Shown here in pieces: positions 1 to 9,345 of a stretch of 64,000 nt of DNA (position 1 is the first letter of the stretch; each line of letters begins with the position of its first letter). The stretch is from Roseburia sp. (GTDB lineage Bacteria > Bacillota > Clostridia > Lachnospirales > Lachnospiraceae). The notes below the pieces were generated by a model that ran no database searches, was not told the DNA's origin, and saw only the letters and a program-made list of their open reading frames with translations. Made by a program: the position numbers and the translations under genes. The stretch spans positions 27,369 to 91,368 of the forward strand of contig JAHZFL010000010.1 of the NCBI GenBank assembly GCA_019421345.1, in the 5' to 3' direction.

Positions 1-506
1 GTGAAAAGGAGCTATACCGGATCATCCGTGATTTTGGGGAGGACCGGTTTGCAAAAAATATTGCAAAGCACATTGTCGCGGAGAGAGAGAAGAAACCGAT
101 TGAAACAGCGGGAGAGCTGACGCGTATTATTCGCGGTGCAATTCCCATGAAAATACAGGCTGCCGGAGGACATCCAGCGAAGCGTACGTTTCAGGCGATC
201 CGTATTGAACTGAATCGTGAGCTTGAGGTGCTCAAAAATCATCTTGACGAGATGATCGGGCTTTTAAATCCGGGGGGACGCATCTGTATCATTACGTTCC
301 ATTCATTGGAGGACCGGATCGTAAAAACAATTTTTAAGAAAAATGAAAATCCGTGTACCTGTCCGAGCGATTTTCCGGTCTGTGTATGCGGAAATAAGCC
401 GACAGGTATCGTGGTAACAAAAAAGCCGATTTTGCCGGGCGAGAGGGAGCTTGCGGAAAATTCGCGTTCAAGGAGCGCGAAACTCCGTGTTTTTGAACGT
501 CGGTAA
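1..506 (+). CDS. rsmH: 16S rRNA (cytosine1402-N4)-methyltransferase RsmH, 3' part
   Basis: The gene is cut by the window edge; the frame begins at base 3 and gives the last ~167 residues. RsmH uses S-adenosylmethionine to methylate C1402 in the ribosomal P site. Visible family marks are the AAGGHPAKRTFQAIRIELN stretch and ITFHSLEDRIVK, plus the Cys-containing segment CTCPSDFPVCVCG and the SRSRSAKLRVFER end typical of RsmH. An internal ATG at 147 is not the start because the conserved sequence continues upstream of it. It stands first in the dcw cluster, 46 bases before ftsL, as in other Firmicutes. Identification is certain; only the N-terminus is missing. Confidence 0.95.
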   Translation, partial: EKELYRIIRDFGEDRFAKNIAKHIVAEREKKPIETAGELTRIIRGAIPMKIQAAGGHPAKRTFQAIRIELNRELEVLKNHLDEMIGLLNPGGRICIITFHSLEDRIVKTIFKKNENPCTCPSDFPVCVCGNKPTGIVVTKKPILPGERELAENSRSRSAKLRVFERR

Positions 507-552
507 AAGACGGCGGTGACAGCAGTTTAGAGACAGAATAAGGGAGTATGTT

Positions 553-1074
553 ATGGAGAAGGCAAGACGGCGGAGCGCAGCTCAGCAAAGAGGCGGCGCA
601 AGACGGGAATATTACATAGAGGGAAACGCAGTCCGGCATATGGAGGCGATGCCGGATTATCGGAGAGAGCGCGAGGAGAGAATCCGCAGAGAGCAGGAGC
701 TTGAGCATAAGCGGAGAAGGCGGGCGATTCGCAGAAACCAGCAGAAGGCGCTTCGCACCAGCAAAAGCTATGTGGCATTTTTGACCATGGCGGTACTGGT
801 ATTCGGCACGTTCGCAGGTATCTATATCCAGCTTCAGTCAGGTATGACGGCAAGGCTGCGGACGATTTCTTCCTTAGAGAGCCAGCTTGAGGATGTCAGG
901 GCAGATAATGACGAGGCGTACAAGAGAATCAGCACGGCAAGGAATTTGGACAGCGTGCGAAACGCGGCGATGACAGAACTTGGTATGTCTTACGCAAAGG
1001 AATCGCAGATCGTTTATTATTCGGTAGGGGATGATGATTACATGAATCAATACGGAGAGATTCCACAGAAGTAG
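553..1074 (+). CDS. ftsL: Cell division protein FtsL-like
   Basis: This 173-residue protein has a long, very basic cytoplasmic N-terminus (about residues 1-70, rich in Arg and Glu), one membrane segment at about 72-93, and an outside coiled-coil-like region with heptad spacing that ends near the C-terminus. This is the plan of FtsL, the small bitopic divisome protein that pairs with DivIC/FtsB and FtsQ/DivIB. FtsL proteins are poorly conserved, so the call rests on topology and position between rsmH and the first PBP. The N-terminal tail is longer than in Bacillus FtsL (about 117 aa). GGGAG at 542-546 precedes ATG 553. It ends 2 bases before the next start, so translation is probably coupled. 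Confidence 0.8.
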   Translation: MEKARRRSAAQQRGGARREYYIEGNAVRHMEAMPDYRREREERIRREQELEHKRRRRAIRRNQQKALRTSKSYVAFLTMAVLVFGTFAGIYIQLQSGMTARLRTISSLESQLEDVRADNDEAYKRISTARNLDSVRNAAMTELGMSYAKESQIVYYSVGDDDYMNQYGEIPQK

Positions 1075-1076
1075 GA

Positions 1077-3164
1077 ATGGCGGGAATACAGATGGCAGGT
1101 AAGAGAAAAAAAAGACCGATGACAAAGTTTCCCAGACGGATGCAAAAGAAGCTTTTGATTATGTTTGGAATCGTTGCGCTTATGATGATCGGACTGATCG
1201 GGCGGCTGATGTATATTGAACATACAAGCGGCGAAAAATATGAAAAGATCGTATTGTCACAGCAGGAATACGACAGCCAGATTGTTCCGTATCAGCGCGG
1301 CGACATTGTCGATACTAAAGGAACGGTGCTTGCGACAAGCATTGCCGTTTATAATGTTATTTTAGACTGCTCGGTTCTCACAAGCGATGAGAAATATATT
1401 GACCCGACGATACAGGCGCTGGTGCAGTGCTTTCCGGAGCTGACGGCGGAGCAACTGTATGCCTATGTGAAGGAGCAGCCGGACAGCCGCTATATAATCC
1501 TAAAAAAGAAGGCGTCCTATGAGGAAATCCAGCCGTTTGTCGAATTGCAGGAGGCGGTGGATGAGAAGGATAATAAAATCAATCCAAATATCAAGGGCGT
1601 ATGGTTTGAAAAAGAGTACCAGAGACAATATCCGTATGGTCCGCTGGCGAGTGCCGTGATCGGCTTTACGGCTGCCGGCAATGTGGGAGTGAACGGACTG
1701 GAAAATTCTTACAACAGTCTGTTAAACGGAATTGACGGCAGGGAGTACGGCTATCTGAATGCAGATAATAACTTTGAAAAGACGATCAAGTCTGCAGTCA
1801 ACGGAAATAATATCGTCTCGACGATCGATATTAACATCCAGTCGATCGTCGAACAAAAGATTGCAGAGTTTAACGCGGCATACAGCAACGGCTTTCGGGA
1901 GGGGGAGGGCGGAGCTACGCATATCGGTGTAGTTGTTATGGATCCGAATAACGGCGACGTCCTTGCAATGGCAAATTATCCGAACTATGACCTTAGCAAT
2001 CCGAGAGACTTATCCGCTTATTATACGCCGGAAGAACTGGCGGTGATGGATGAGAATGCGAAGATGGATGCGCTCAATAAGCTTTGGCAGAATTTCTGTG
2101 TGACCTATACCTATGAGCCGGGCTCTACGGCAAAGCCGTTTACAATGGCGGCGGGGCTTGAGACGGGAACACTGCTCGGCGGTGAGAATTATATGTGTGA
2201 CGGTTATGAGATGGTTGGCGGGCACAGAGTAAATTGTGTCAACCGGCAGGGGCATGGCATGGAGACACTGGAGCAGGCGTTGATGAACTCCTGCAATGAC
2301 GCGCTCATGCAGATGTCCTACAGCATCGGCGCAGAAAATTTCACGGAGTACCAGCAGATATTCGGCTTTGGTCAAAAGACAAATATCGATCTTCCCGGTG
2401 AGACACGGACAGATTCTTTGATTTATACAAAGGAAGATATGACGCCGATCGATCTGGCGACAAACTCCTTTGGTCAGAACTTTAATACGACGATGATCCA
2501 GCTTGCAACAGCATTTTGCTCGGTGGTCAACGGCGGAGACCTGTATCAGCCGCGTTTAGTCAAAAAAATCACGGATGAAAACGGAAATACGATACAGGAC
2601 ATTTCGCCGACACTCCTGCGGCAGACGATTTCAAAGCAGACGAGCGATACGCTAAAGCAGTTTATGTATGCGACTGTTACGGGCGGAACAGCAAAAACGG
2701 CGAAGGTCGACGGCTACTCGATGGGAGGAAAGACCGGAACGGCGCAGAAGGCGGGGCGAGACGGGGTGAATTATCTTGTATCCTTTATTGGTTTCGCACC
2801 TGTGGAGAATCCCGAGCTTGTCATTTACTGTGTTGTGGACGAGCCCAATGTGCAGGAGCAGTGGCACAGTACCTTTGCACAAAACATCACGCGTGAGATT
2901 TTGGAGGAAGTGCTTCCTTATATGAATATTTATCGTGATGAGGAGACGACGGGCATTCATGCCGGCTGGGACATCAAGGGAGAGGAAACGGGCGCTGCGG
3001 CGATGACGGACATTGTCAATGCAGGGGCGACAGAGGTTCCCGTAGAGGATGGCTTAACGGATGTGCCTGACACGACAGACCAGTTGTCGGAGGGAGAAGA
3101 AGCGGGGGAGGAAGCGCCTCCGCAGGAAGAAGCGCAGCAGGAGCAGCCGCCTCCCGCGCCATAG
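1077..3164 (+). CDS. Class B penicillin-binding protein, FtsI/PBP2B type
   Basis: A 695-residue septal transpeptidase that crosslinks peptidoglycan with its SEDS partner FtsW. There is one N-terminal membrane anchor (about 25-47), a PBP dimerisation domain, and a transpeptidase domain with all three catalytic motifs: S350-T-A-K, S405-C-N and K552-T-G. After the domain lies a tail of about 80 residues rich in Glu and Pro, with no PASTA repeat. That tail is probably extracellular and disordered. ATG 1077 has a weak ribosome site; ATG 1092 is an alternative start. By order it corresponds to Bacillus pbpB, with the spoVD-like gene next. Which of the two PBPs serves division and which sporulation is inferred from order only. 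Confidence 0.93.
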   Translation: MAGIQMAGKRKKRPMTKFPRRMQKKLLIMFGIVALMMIGLIGRLMYIEHTSGEKYEKIVLSQQEYDSQIVPYQRGDIVDTKGTVLATSIAVYNVILDCSVLTSDEKYIDPTIQALVQCFPELTAEQLYAYVKEQPDSRYIILKKKASYEEIQPFVELQEAVDEKDNKINPNIKGVWFEKEYQRQYPYGPLASAVIGFTAAGNVGVNGLENSYNSLLNGIDGREYGYLNADNNFEKTIKSAVNGNNIVSTIDINIQSIVEQKIAEFNAAYSNGFREGEGGATHIGVVVMDPNNGDVLAMANYPNYDLSNPRDLSAYYTPEELAVMDENAKMDALNKLWQNFCVTYTYEPGSTAKPFTMAAGLETGTLLGGENYMCDGYEMVGGHRVNCVNRQGHGMETLEQALMNSCNDALMQMSYSIGAENFTEYQQIFGFGQKTNIDLPGETRTDSLIYTKEDMTPIDLATNSFGQNFNTTMIQLATAFCSVVNGGDLYQPRLVKKITDENGNTIQDISPTLLRQTISKQTSDTLKQFMYATVTGGTAKTAKVDGYSMGGKTGTAQKAGRDGVNYLVSFIGFAPVENPELVIYCVVDEPNVQEQWHSTFAQNITREILEEVLPYMNIYRDEETTGIHAGWDIKGEETGAAAMTDIVNAGATEVPVEDGLTDVPDTTDQLSEGEEAGEEAPPQEEAQQEQPPPAP

Positions 3165-3213
3165 TGTTCCGTATCACTCACATTTCGCATAATGAATTGA
3201 AGCAATGATGTAT

Positions 3214-3268
3214 AACCTCACGAAAGTATGAATAAAATTCTAAGGATAACTTTCGTGAGGTTTTCTAT
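3214..3268 (+). promoter_or_regulatory. 14-bp hairpin that contains the spoVD ribosome binding site
   Basis: The arms AACCTCACGAAAGT (3214-3227) and ACTTTCGTGAGGTT (3249-3262) are perfectly complementary over 14 bp with a 21-base loop. The right arm holds GAGGT (3257-3261), the only good Shine-Dalgarno candidate for the PBP gene starting at 3269. Four T residues (3261-3264) follow, so the element could also act as a weak intrinsic terminator for the upstream genes. Its position would allow control of the next gene at the level of termination, translation or both. The structure is seen directly; its function is inferred. Confidence 0.7.
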
Positions 3269-5002
3269 ATGCAGGGAGAATTACCGTTTATCAGGAGTCA
3301 GATACATCATCGAAAAAAAACATGGATCGTTTTTCTTGCAGTATTTTTTGTACTGCTGTTTTTGATCGGAAGGCTTGTCTATCTGATGGTGTTCTGCTCG
3401 GAGTATTATGGGCAGAAGGCGGAGAATCTCCATGAGAGAGAACGGGATATTAAGGCGGCGCGCGGCAGGATCATTGATGCGACAGGAACCGTGCTTGCGA
3501 CAAATCAATCGGTCTGTACGATTTCTGTGATCCACAGCCAGATTACAGAGCCGCAGAAGGTGATTGATATGCTCGTAAAGGAGCTGGCACTGACAGAGGA
3601 GGAGGTCAGAAAACGTGTAGAAAAGGTAAGCTCCATTGAGCGCATTAAGACAAATGTGCCAAAGGAGACGGGCGACCGCATCCGTGATTACGGACTTGCA
3701 GGGGTGAAGGTAGATGAGGATTATAAACGGTACTATCCATATGAGAGTCTCGGCTCTAAGGTACTCGGCTTTACCGGAGCAGACAACCAGGGAATTATCG
3801 GGCTTGAGGTGACATATGATTCCTATATGCAGGGAACAAACGGAAAAATTTTAACGCTTACGGACGCGCGCGGAATAGAGATTGAAAATGCCGGAGAGAC
3901 GCGTATGGAGCCGGTCAATGGCAATGATCTTTATATTTCGATGGACGTTAATATTCAGCAATATTGCGAGCAGGCAGCCGAGAAAGCATACCGGACGAAA
4001 AATGCCGACGGTGTTTCCATTATCGTGATGAACCCGCAGAACGGAGAGCTGATGGCGATGGTCAATTATCCTGAATTTAATCTGAATGAGCCGTTTACAT
4101 TGACGGGAATGGAGGAAACGGCGGCGGATGGACAGGAACGGCAGGCGCTTTTAAATCAAATGTGGAGAAATCCGTGTATCAGCGATACCTATGAGCCAGG
4201 CTCAACATTTAAGATCATCACGGCGGCAGCCGCGCTTGAGGAAAACGTCGTAACGCTTGCGGATACCTTTTTTTGTCCGGGCTACAAGATGGTGGAGGAT
4301 CGCAGGATCCGATGCGCTAAGACGACGGGACATGGGGCGGAAACCTTTGAGACAGGGATCATGAATTCCTGCAATCCCGTGTTTATAGAGCTTGGAGAGC
4401 GTCTTGGAACAGAAAATTATTACCGGTATTTTGAACAGTTCGGGCTGACGAAAAAAACGGCGATCGATCTTCCGGGTGAGGCGGCGACGATCATGCACAA
4501 GAAGGAAAATGTAGGTCCGGTCGAGCTTGCGACGATTTCGTTCGGGCAGTCGTTTCAGATCACGCCGATCCAGCTTGTGACAACTGTTTCTTCTATTATA
4601 AATGGGGGAACGAGAGTGACGCCGCATTTTGGTGTCGAAATCAGAAAAGAGGACGGTACGCTCGTGGAAACCTTAGAGTATGAGACAACGGAGAACATCT
4701 GCAGTGCCGAGACGTCCGAGACGATGCAATACCTGCTTGAGAAGGTGGTGTCGGAGGGCGGAGGAAAAAATGCAAAGATCGAGGGCTATTCAATCGGAGG
4801 GAAAACGGCAACCTCGCAGACGCTCCCAAGAAGTGAGAACCGCTATATTTCTTCGTTCCTTGGATTTGCGCCCGCCGATGATCCGAAGGTGCTTGTGCTG
4901 GCGATCATTGATAATCCCGAGGGAACATATTACGGGGGACTGATCGCTGCCCCGGTCGTTAAAGAAATCATGGAAAACATTTTGCCTTACCTTGATAAAT
5001 AA
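3269..5002 (+). CDS. spoVD: Class B penicillin-binding protein, SpoVD-like
   Basis: A 577-residue PBP with a membrane segment near residues 15-38, a dimerisation domain and a transpeptidase domain. The serine motif is S312-T-F-K and the second motif is S367-C-N. The third motif reads K512-T-A rather than the usual K-T-G; the codons aaa acg gca are clear. SpoVD makes spore cortex peptidoglycan with SpoVE in Bacillus; here the role is inferred from gene order and the second-copy status. The protein ends just after the catalytic domain, so the C-terminal PASTA domain of Bacillus SpoVD (about 645 aa) is absent. The start follows the hairpin-embedded GAGGT at 3257-3261. It is separated from the previous PBP by 104 bases, the largest early gap in the cluster. 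Confidence 0.85.
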   Translation: MQGELPFIRSQIHHRKKTWIVFLAVFFVLLFLIGRLVYLMVFCSEYYGQKAENLHERERDIKAARGRIIDATGTVLATNQSVCTISVIHSQITEPQKVIDMLVKELALTEEEVRKRVEKVSSIERIKTNVPKETGDRIRDYGLAGVKVDEDYKRYYPYESLGSKVLGFTGADNQGIIGLEVTYDSYMQGTNGKILTLTDARGIEIENAGETRMEPVNGNDLYISMDVNIQQYCEQAAEKAYRTKNADGVSIIVMNPQNGELMAMVNYPEFNLNEPFTLTGMEETAADGQERQALLNQMWRNPCISDTYEPGSTFKIITAAAALEENVVTLADTFFCPGYKMVEDRRIRCAKTTGHGAETFETGIMNSCNPVFIELGERLGTENYYRYFEQFGLTKKTAIDLPGEAATIMHKKENVGPVELATISFGQSFQITPIQLVTTVSSIINGGTRVTPHFGVEIRKEDGTLVETLEYETTENICSAETSETMQYLLEKVVSEGGGKNAKIEGYSIGGKTATSQTLPRSENRYISSFLGFAPADDPKVLVLAIIDNPEGTYYGGLIAAPVVKEIMENILPYLDK

Positions 5003-5082
5003 GAGAAAATAACGTATACTGGAAAAGTTAGAGGTGCAGAAATATTTTTTGACAAAGATAAATGGTTATGAGGTGTTGAGAT

Positions 5083-6036
5083 ATGACGTATGAAATTGTA
5101 ATTCCGGTGATAGTGGCGTTTGCGATCAGTGCAGTACTGGGACCGATCGTGATTCCGTTTTTAAGAAGGCTTAAAATCGGGCAGACGGAGCGAAAGGAGC
5201 TGGAATCTCACTTAAAGAAGAACGGAACGCCGACGATGGGCGGGTTGATGATATTGGCAAGTATTATCATCACCTCATTATTTTATGTGAAGGATTATCC
5301 GAAGATCATTCCGATTCTTTTTATGACAGCGGGCTTTGGGGTCATCGGGTTTTTAGACGATTATTTAAAAGTTGTTCTGCGCAGGTCGGACGGCTTGCTT
5401 CCGGGACAGAAGATGATGTGCCAGCTTGTGCTGACGACAGTGTTTGCCGTTTACATGGTGCGCTACTCGAATGTGGCGCTGACGATGCTGATCCCGTTTT
5501 CCGGCGGTAAATACTTAAATATCGGATGGCTTGCGATTCCTGTCCTATATCTTGCAGTCATCGGCACGGTCAACGGGACGAACTTTACGGACGGACTCGA
5601 CGGACTGGCGTCAAGCGTCACGATCATGGTTGCGACCTTTTTTTCCGTTGTCGCTATCGGTATGGATGCTGGAATCTCGCCGATTACCTGTGCGGTGGCG
5701 GGCGCGCTGCTTGGATTTTTACTGTTTAATGTACATCCGGCAAGTGTGTTTATGGGGGATACCGGTTCGCTGGCATTGGGGGGCTTTGTCGTCTCGACTG
5801 CCTATATGATGCAGATGCCCCTGTTTATCCCGATTGTCGGGCTGATCTATCTGGTCGAGGTACTCTCCGTTATGATCCAGGTTACTTATTACAAAAAGAC
5901 GGGCGGTAAGCGGATTTTCCGCATGGCGCCGATCCATCATCATTTTGAGCTTGGCGGCTGGTCTGAGACGCGTGTGGTTGCTGTATTTTCAATCATCACA
6001 GCAATTTTGTGCATGATCGCGCTGCTCGCGATGTAG
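5083..6036 (+). CDS. mraY: Phospho-N-acetylmuramoyl-pentapeptide transferase MraY
   Basis: MraY moves phospho-MurNAc-pentapeptide from UDP to undecaprenyl phosphate on the inner membrane face, giving lipid I. The 317-residue protein has about ten membrane segments and the family's catalytic marks: GFLDDYLKV with the Asp pair, NFTDGLDGLA, and APIHHHFELGGWSE with the HHH motif. Length matches the family (about 320). GAGGTG at 5070-5075 precedes ATG 5083. It sits between the SpoVD-like PBP and murD; murE, which often precedes mraY in Bacillus-type clusters, is not present. Confidence 0.97.
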   Translation: MTYEIVIPVIVAFAISAVLGPIVIPFLRRLKIGQTERKELESHLKKNGTPTMGGLMILASIIITSLFYVKDYPKIIPILFMTAGFGVIGFLDDYLKVVLRRSDGLLPGQKMMCQLVLTTVFAVYMVRYSNVALTMLIPFSGGKYLNIGWLAIPVLYLAVIGTVNGTNFTDGLDGLASSVTIMVATFFSVVAIGMDAGISPITCAVAGALLGFLLFNVHPASVFMGDTGSLALGGFVVSTAYMMQMPLFIPIVGLIYLVEVLSVMIQVTYYKKTGGKRIFRMAPIHHHFELGGWSETRVVAVFSIITAILCMIALLAM

Positions 6037-6063
6037 CGCTTTGGAAGGAAAAGGAGGCAGGAT

Positions 6064-7422
6064 ATGGAGCTGACAGGAAAAAGAGTATTGGTCATCGGTT
6101 CCGGGGCAAGCGGGATCGCCTCAATGGAGCTCTTGCAGAGAAAAGGAGTCCAGACAGTCCTTTTTGACGGAAACCGAAAGCTTGATGTCGCGGCATTGAG
6201 GAACAAGGCGCCGTTTCTTAAGGAGGCGGACATTGTTGTGGGAGAGCTGACAGACGATGTGCTTTCTGCGGTGCAGCTTGCGGTGTTAAGTCCGGGGGTT
6301 CCGACGGATCTGCCGATGGTGCAAAAAATCAGGGACAGGGAGATCCCTATTTGGGGAGAGATTGAGCTTGCTTATTGCTTTGCAAAGGGAAGGCTTGCGG
6401 CAATCACAGGCACAAACGGCAAGACGACGACGACGGCTCTTACCGGAGAAATATTGGCGAATTATTTTGATGACGTAAGAGTGGTCGGAAACATCGGGAT
6501 ACCCTATACGTCGGTGGCGGCGGATACGACGGAGGATACCGTGACGGTTGCCGAGATCAGCAGCTTTCAATTAGAAACAGTGCATGAATTTCATCCGGAG
6601 GTTTCCGCGATTTTAAATATCACGCCGGATCATCTCGATCGTCATCACACGATGGAATGCTATATTCAGATGAAGGAGAGCATCACGAAGAATCAGAGTA
6701 TGACGGATGTCTGTGTGCTGAACTATGAGGATGAGACGCTGCGCGCCTTTGGAGAGACACTTGGGACGCAGGTGCTGTTTTTTTCCAGCAAGCGGGAGCT
6801 AAAGCGCGGACTTTATTTTAAGGATGATGCGATCTTTTATGCGGATGGAATACACTGTGAGAAAATCATACACGTTGACGACTTAAATATTTTGGGAACC
6901 CATAATTATGAAAATGCGATGGCTGCCTGCGGCATTGCACTTGCAATGGGCGTTCCGACGGATAAGATCACTGCGGCATTGCGGCGCTTTCAGGCGGTAG
7001 AGCATCGGATCGAATATGTGACGGAGAAGCATGGCGTTCGTTTTTATAATGATTCCAAGGGAACGAATCCCGATGCGGCGACCAAGGGAATTTCGGCTAT
7101 GAACCGTCCCACACTTTTGATCGGGGGAGGGTATGATAAGGATGCTTCCTATGACGCATGGATTGAGAGCTTTCACGGAAAGGTAAAGAAGCTGGTTTTG
7201 ATCGGGCAGACGAGAGAAAAGATTGCTGCCTGTGCAAGGGCGCACGGCTTTACGGATATTATTCTGTGCGAGAGCTTAGAGGAAGCCGTGGATATGTGCT
7301 GTCAGAATGCGAGAGAGGGGGATGCGGTGCTGTTGTCTCCGGCCTGTGCAAGCTGGGGGATGTTTTCCGATTATGAGGAGCGTGGGCGTATCTTTAAGGA
7401 GTACGTGTATGCGTTGCCCTAA
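6064..7422 (+). CDS. murD: UDP-N-acetylmuramoylalanine--D-glutamate ligase MurD
   Basis: MurD adds D-glutamate to UDP-MurNAc-L-Ala in the cytoplasm using ATP. The 452-residue protein shows an N-terminal Rossmann-like UDP domain (VLVIGSGASGIASMELL), the Mur ligase P-loop TGTNGKTTTTALTGE, the ISSFQLE segment, NITPDHLDRH, and NDSKGTNPDA in the C-terminal domain. Length fits the family. AAGGAGG at 6050-6056 lies 7 bases before ATG 6064. It follows mraY by 27 bases and precedes ftsW by 39, so the three are very probably one transcript. Confidence 0.97.
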   Translation: MELTGKRVLVIGSGASGIASMELLQRKGVQTVLFDGNRKLDVAALRNKAPFLKEADIVVGELTDDVLSAVQLAVLSPGVPTDLPMVQKIRDREIPIWGEIELAYCFAKGRLAAITGTNGKTTTTALTGEILANYFDDVRVVGNIGIPYTSVAADTTEDTVTVAEISSFQLETVHEFHPEVSAILNITPDHLDRHHTMECYIQMKESITKNQSMTDVCVLNYEDETLRAFGETLGTQVLFFSSKRELKRGLYFKDDAIFYADGIHCEKIIHVDDLNILGTHNYENAMAACGIALAMGVPTDKITAALRRFQAVEHRIEYVTEKHGVRFYNDSKGTNPDAATKGISAMNRPTLLIGGGYDKDASYDAWIESFHGKVKKLVLIGQTREKIAACARAHGFTDIILCESLEEAVDMCCQNAREGDAVLLSPACASWGMFSDYEERGRIFKEYVYALP

Positions 7423-7461
7423 GAGGGATAGAAATAGTAATAAGAAAGGCGAGGAGCGCAG

Positions 7462-8556
7462 ATGAAAGAAAAACCAATACGCTATTTTGATTACAGTCTG
7501 CTGTTTTTGATCATATTTTTACTCTGCTTTGGACTGGTAATGCTCTATAGCACCAGCTCCTACTATGGATCGACCCGTTTCGGAGACACCGCGCATTATC
7601 TGAAAAAGCAGCTATTTGCGACAGCGCTTGGCGTAGTTGCAATGATCATCGTCTCAAAGATTCCTTATCGCTTCTGGATGAAGCTGAGCGGATTTGCGTA
7701 TCTTCTGGCGCTTGGTCTTTGTACTGCCGTTATTTTTGTCGGAAGGGAGGCGAAGGGGCAGGCACGCTGGCTGGAGATCGGTCCGCTGTCGTTTCAGCCC
7801 TCGGAATTTGCAAAGCTTGCAGTCATCCTGTTTCTTGCAATGATCATTTATAGGATTTCCAAGCAGGTGGCGGATTTTAAGGCGCTCATTAAGATCATGT
7901 GCATTGCGCTCCCGATTGTCGGCGTGATCGCCTATAACAATCTGAGTACGGCGATCATTATTCTTGGAATTACGGTATGCATGCTGTTTGTCGCAAGTCC
8001 GAAGTATTCCCATTTTTTTTGGATGGGCGCGGCGGTGCTTGCAGTCGGCGCTGTATTTATCATGGCGGAGGGGTATCGGGCAGAGCGTATCAAGATCTGG
8101 CTCAACCCTGAGTTATATGATAAGGGCTACCAGACGCTGCAGGGCTTGTATGCGATCGGGTCGGGCGGACTGTTCGGCAAAGGGCTGGGAGAGAGTATGC
8201 AAAAGCTCGGTTTTATTCCCGAGGCGCAGAACGATATGATTTTTTCCGTTATCTGCGAGGAGCTTGGACTATTCGGCGCCATGTGCCTGATTCTTCTGTA
8301 TCTGCTGATGATCTGGCGCTTTATGATCATTGCAAACAATGCGGCGGACCTTTACGGAGCGTTGATCGTTGTGGGGGTCATGGCACATATCTCCATTCAG
8401 GTAATCCTAAATATTGCCGTTGTAACGAACACGATTCCGAATACCGGAATTTCGCTCCCGTTTATCAGCTACGGAGGAACATCGATTTTGTTCCTGCTCT
8501 CGGAAATGGGGCTCGCGCTTTCGGTCTCGCGCGGAATTAAGTTTGAGGTTCAGTGA
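7462..8556 (+). CDS. ftsW: SEDS peptidoglycan glycosyltransferase, FtsW/SpoVE type
   Basis: A 364-residue polytopic protein of the SEDS family, which polymerises lipid II with a class B PBP partner. Visible SEDS marks are QPSEFAKLAVILFLA, the segment around AYNNLSTA, SGGLFGKGLGESMQKLGFIPEAQNDMIF, and the C-terminal NTGISLPFISYGGTS. About ten membrane helices are apparent. Position after murD matches Bacillus spoVE, while function in division would make it ftsW; the sequence alone does not separate these roles. Two class B PBPs lie upstream and either could be its partner. Its TGA overlaps the ribosome-site region of ftsQ. Confidence 0.93.
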   Translation: MKEKPIRYFDYSLLFLIIFLLCFGLVMLYSTSSYYGSTRFGDTAHYLKKQLFATALGVVAMIIVSKIPYRFWMKLSGFAYLLALGLCTAVIFVGREAKGQARWLEIGPLSFQPSEFAKLAVILFLAMIIYRISKQVADFKALIKIMCIALPIVGVIAYNNLSTAIIILGITVCMLFVASPKYSHFFWMGAAVLAVGAVFIMAEGYRAERIKIWLNPELYDKGYQTLQGLYAIGSGGLFGKGLGESMQKLGFIPEAQNDMIFSVICEELGLFGAMCLILLYLLMIWRFMIIANNAADLYGALIVVGVMAHISIQVILNIAVVTNTIPNTGISLPFISYGGTSILFLLSEMGLALSVSRGIKFEVQ

Positions 8557-8558
8557 GT

Positions 8559-9308
8559 ATGGTAAGAGAAGAAAGAAGAAGAAAAAAGCGCAGAAAAATC
8601 GGATGGATGATTTTTCTGATACTGCTGTTACTGATCAGTCTGGCGGGGCTGATCGTGTGGAAGGTATTTACCGTGAAGGAAGTCCGCGTCCAGGGGAATA
8701 AGCTTTATTCCGCAGAACAGATTCAGGAACTGGTTTTAAACGATGAATATTCGTGGAATTCGCTCTATGTCGTCGGGAAATATAATTTCAAGGAGCCGCA
8801 GCCCATTCCGTTTCTCGATACGATCGAGGTATCGCTGGAGGACCCGCATACCGTTTTAATATCAGTCTATGAGAAAGGAATGCTTGGATGCCTTTATATT
8901 GACGCGATCGGGCAGTATGCTTATTTCGACAAGGACGGTTTCGTTGTGGAAACCTCTGCCGAGGAGATTGCCGATGTGCCAAAGGTCACGGGTATTTCCT
9001 GTCCCGAGGTAGTGCTGTATGAAAAGCTTCCGCTGGAGCAGGACGGCGTGCTCGAAAATCTTTTGAATCTGACGCAGGTACTAAAAAAATATGACCTTGT
9101 ACCGCAGGAGATCCATTACGATGAGAAGCTGGAGCCGACCCTGACCTATTACGGGACACGGGTGGTCGTTGGCTCTGACGAGTATCTGACGCAGAAGGTC
9201 GTGCGGATGGCGGCGATCATGCCGGAGCTTGCCGGACTTTACGGGACGCTGTATCTTGATAGCTGGACGCCGGAAACCACAGACATCATTTATAAGAGAG
9301 ACGAATAA
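8559..9308 (+). CDS. ftsQ: Cell division protein FtsQ/DivIB
   Basis: About 249 residues: a basic cytoplasmic N-terminus of the RRRKKRRK type, one membrane segment at about 20-42, then a POTRA domain opening with FTVKEVRVQGNKLYSAEQI, followed by the FtsQ-type C-terminal domain. FtsQ/DivIB links FtsL-DivIC to the septal synthases on the outer membrane face. The start chosen is ATG 8559, because GAGG at 8545-8548 lies 10 bases upstream; the in-frame GTG at 8553 overlaps the ftsW stop and is only 4 bases from that site. Sequence similarity between FtsQ proteins is low, so topology, POTRA motif and position carry the call. Confidence 0.88.
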   Translation: MVREERRRKKRRKIGWMIFLILLLLISLAGLIVWKVFTVKEVRVQGNKLYSAEQIQELVLNDEYSWNSLYVVGKYNFKEPQPIPFLDTIEVSLEDPHTVLISVYEKGMLGCLYIDAIGQYAYFDKDGFVVETSAEEIADVPKVTGISCPEVVLYEKLPLEQDGVLENLLNLTQVLKKYDLVPQEIHYDEKLEPTLTYYGTRVVVGSDEYLTQKVVRMAAIMPELAGLYGTLYLDSWTPETTDIIYKRDE

Positions 9309-9345
9309 GCTTCCCGGACAGTGTAAAAAATTAATAAAAAATTAG

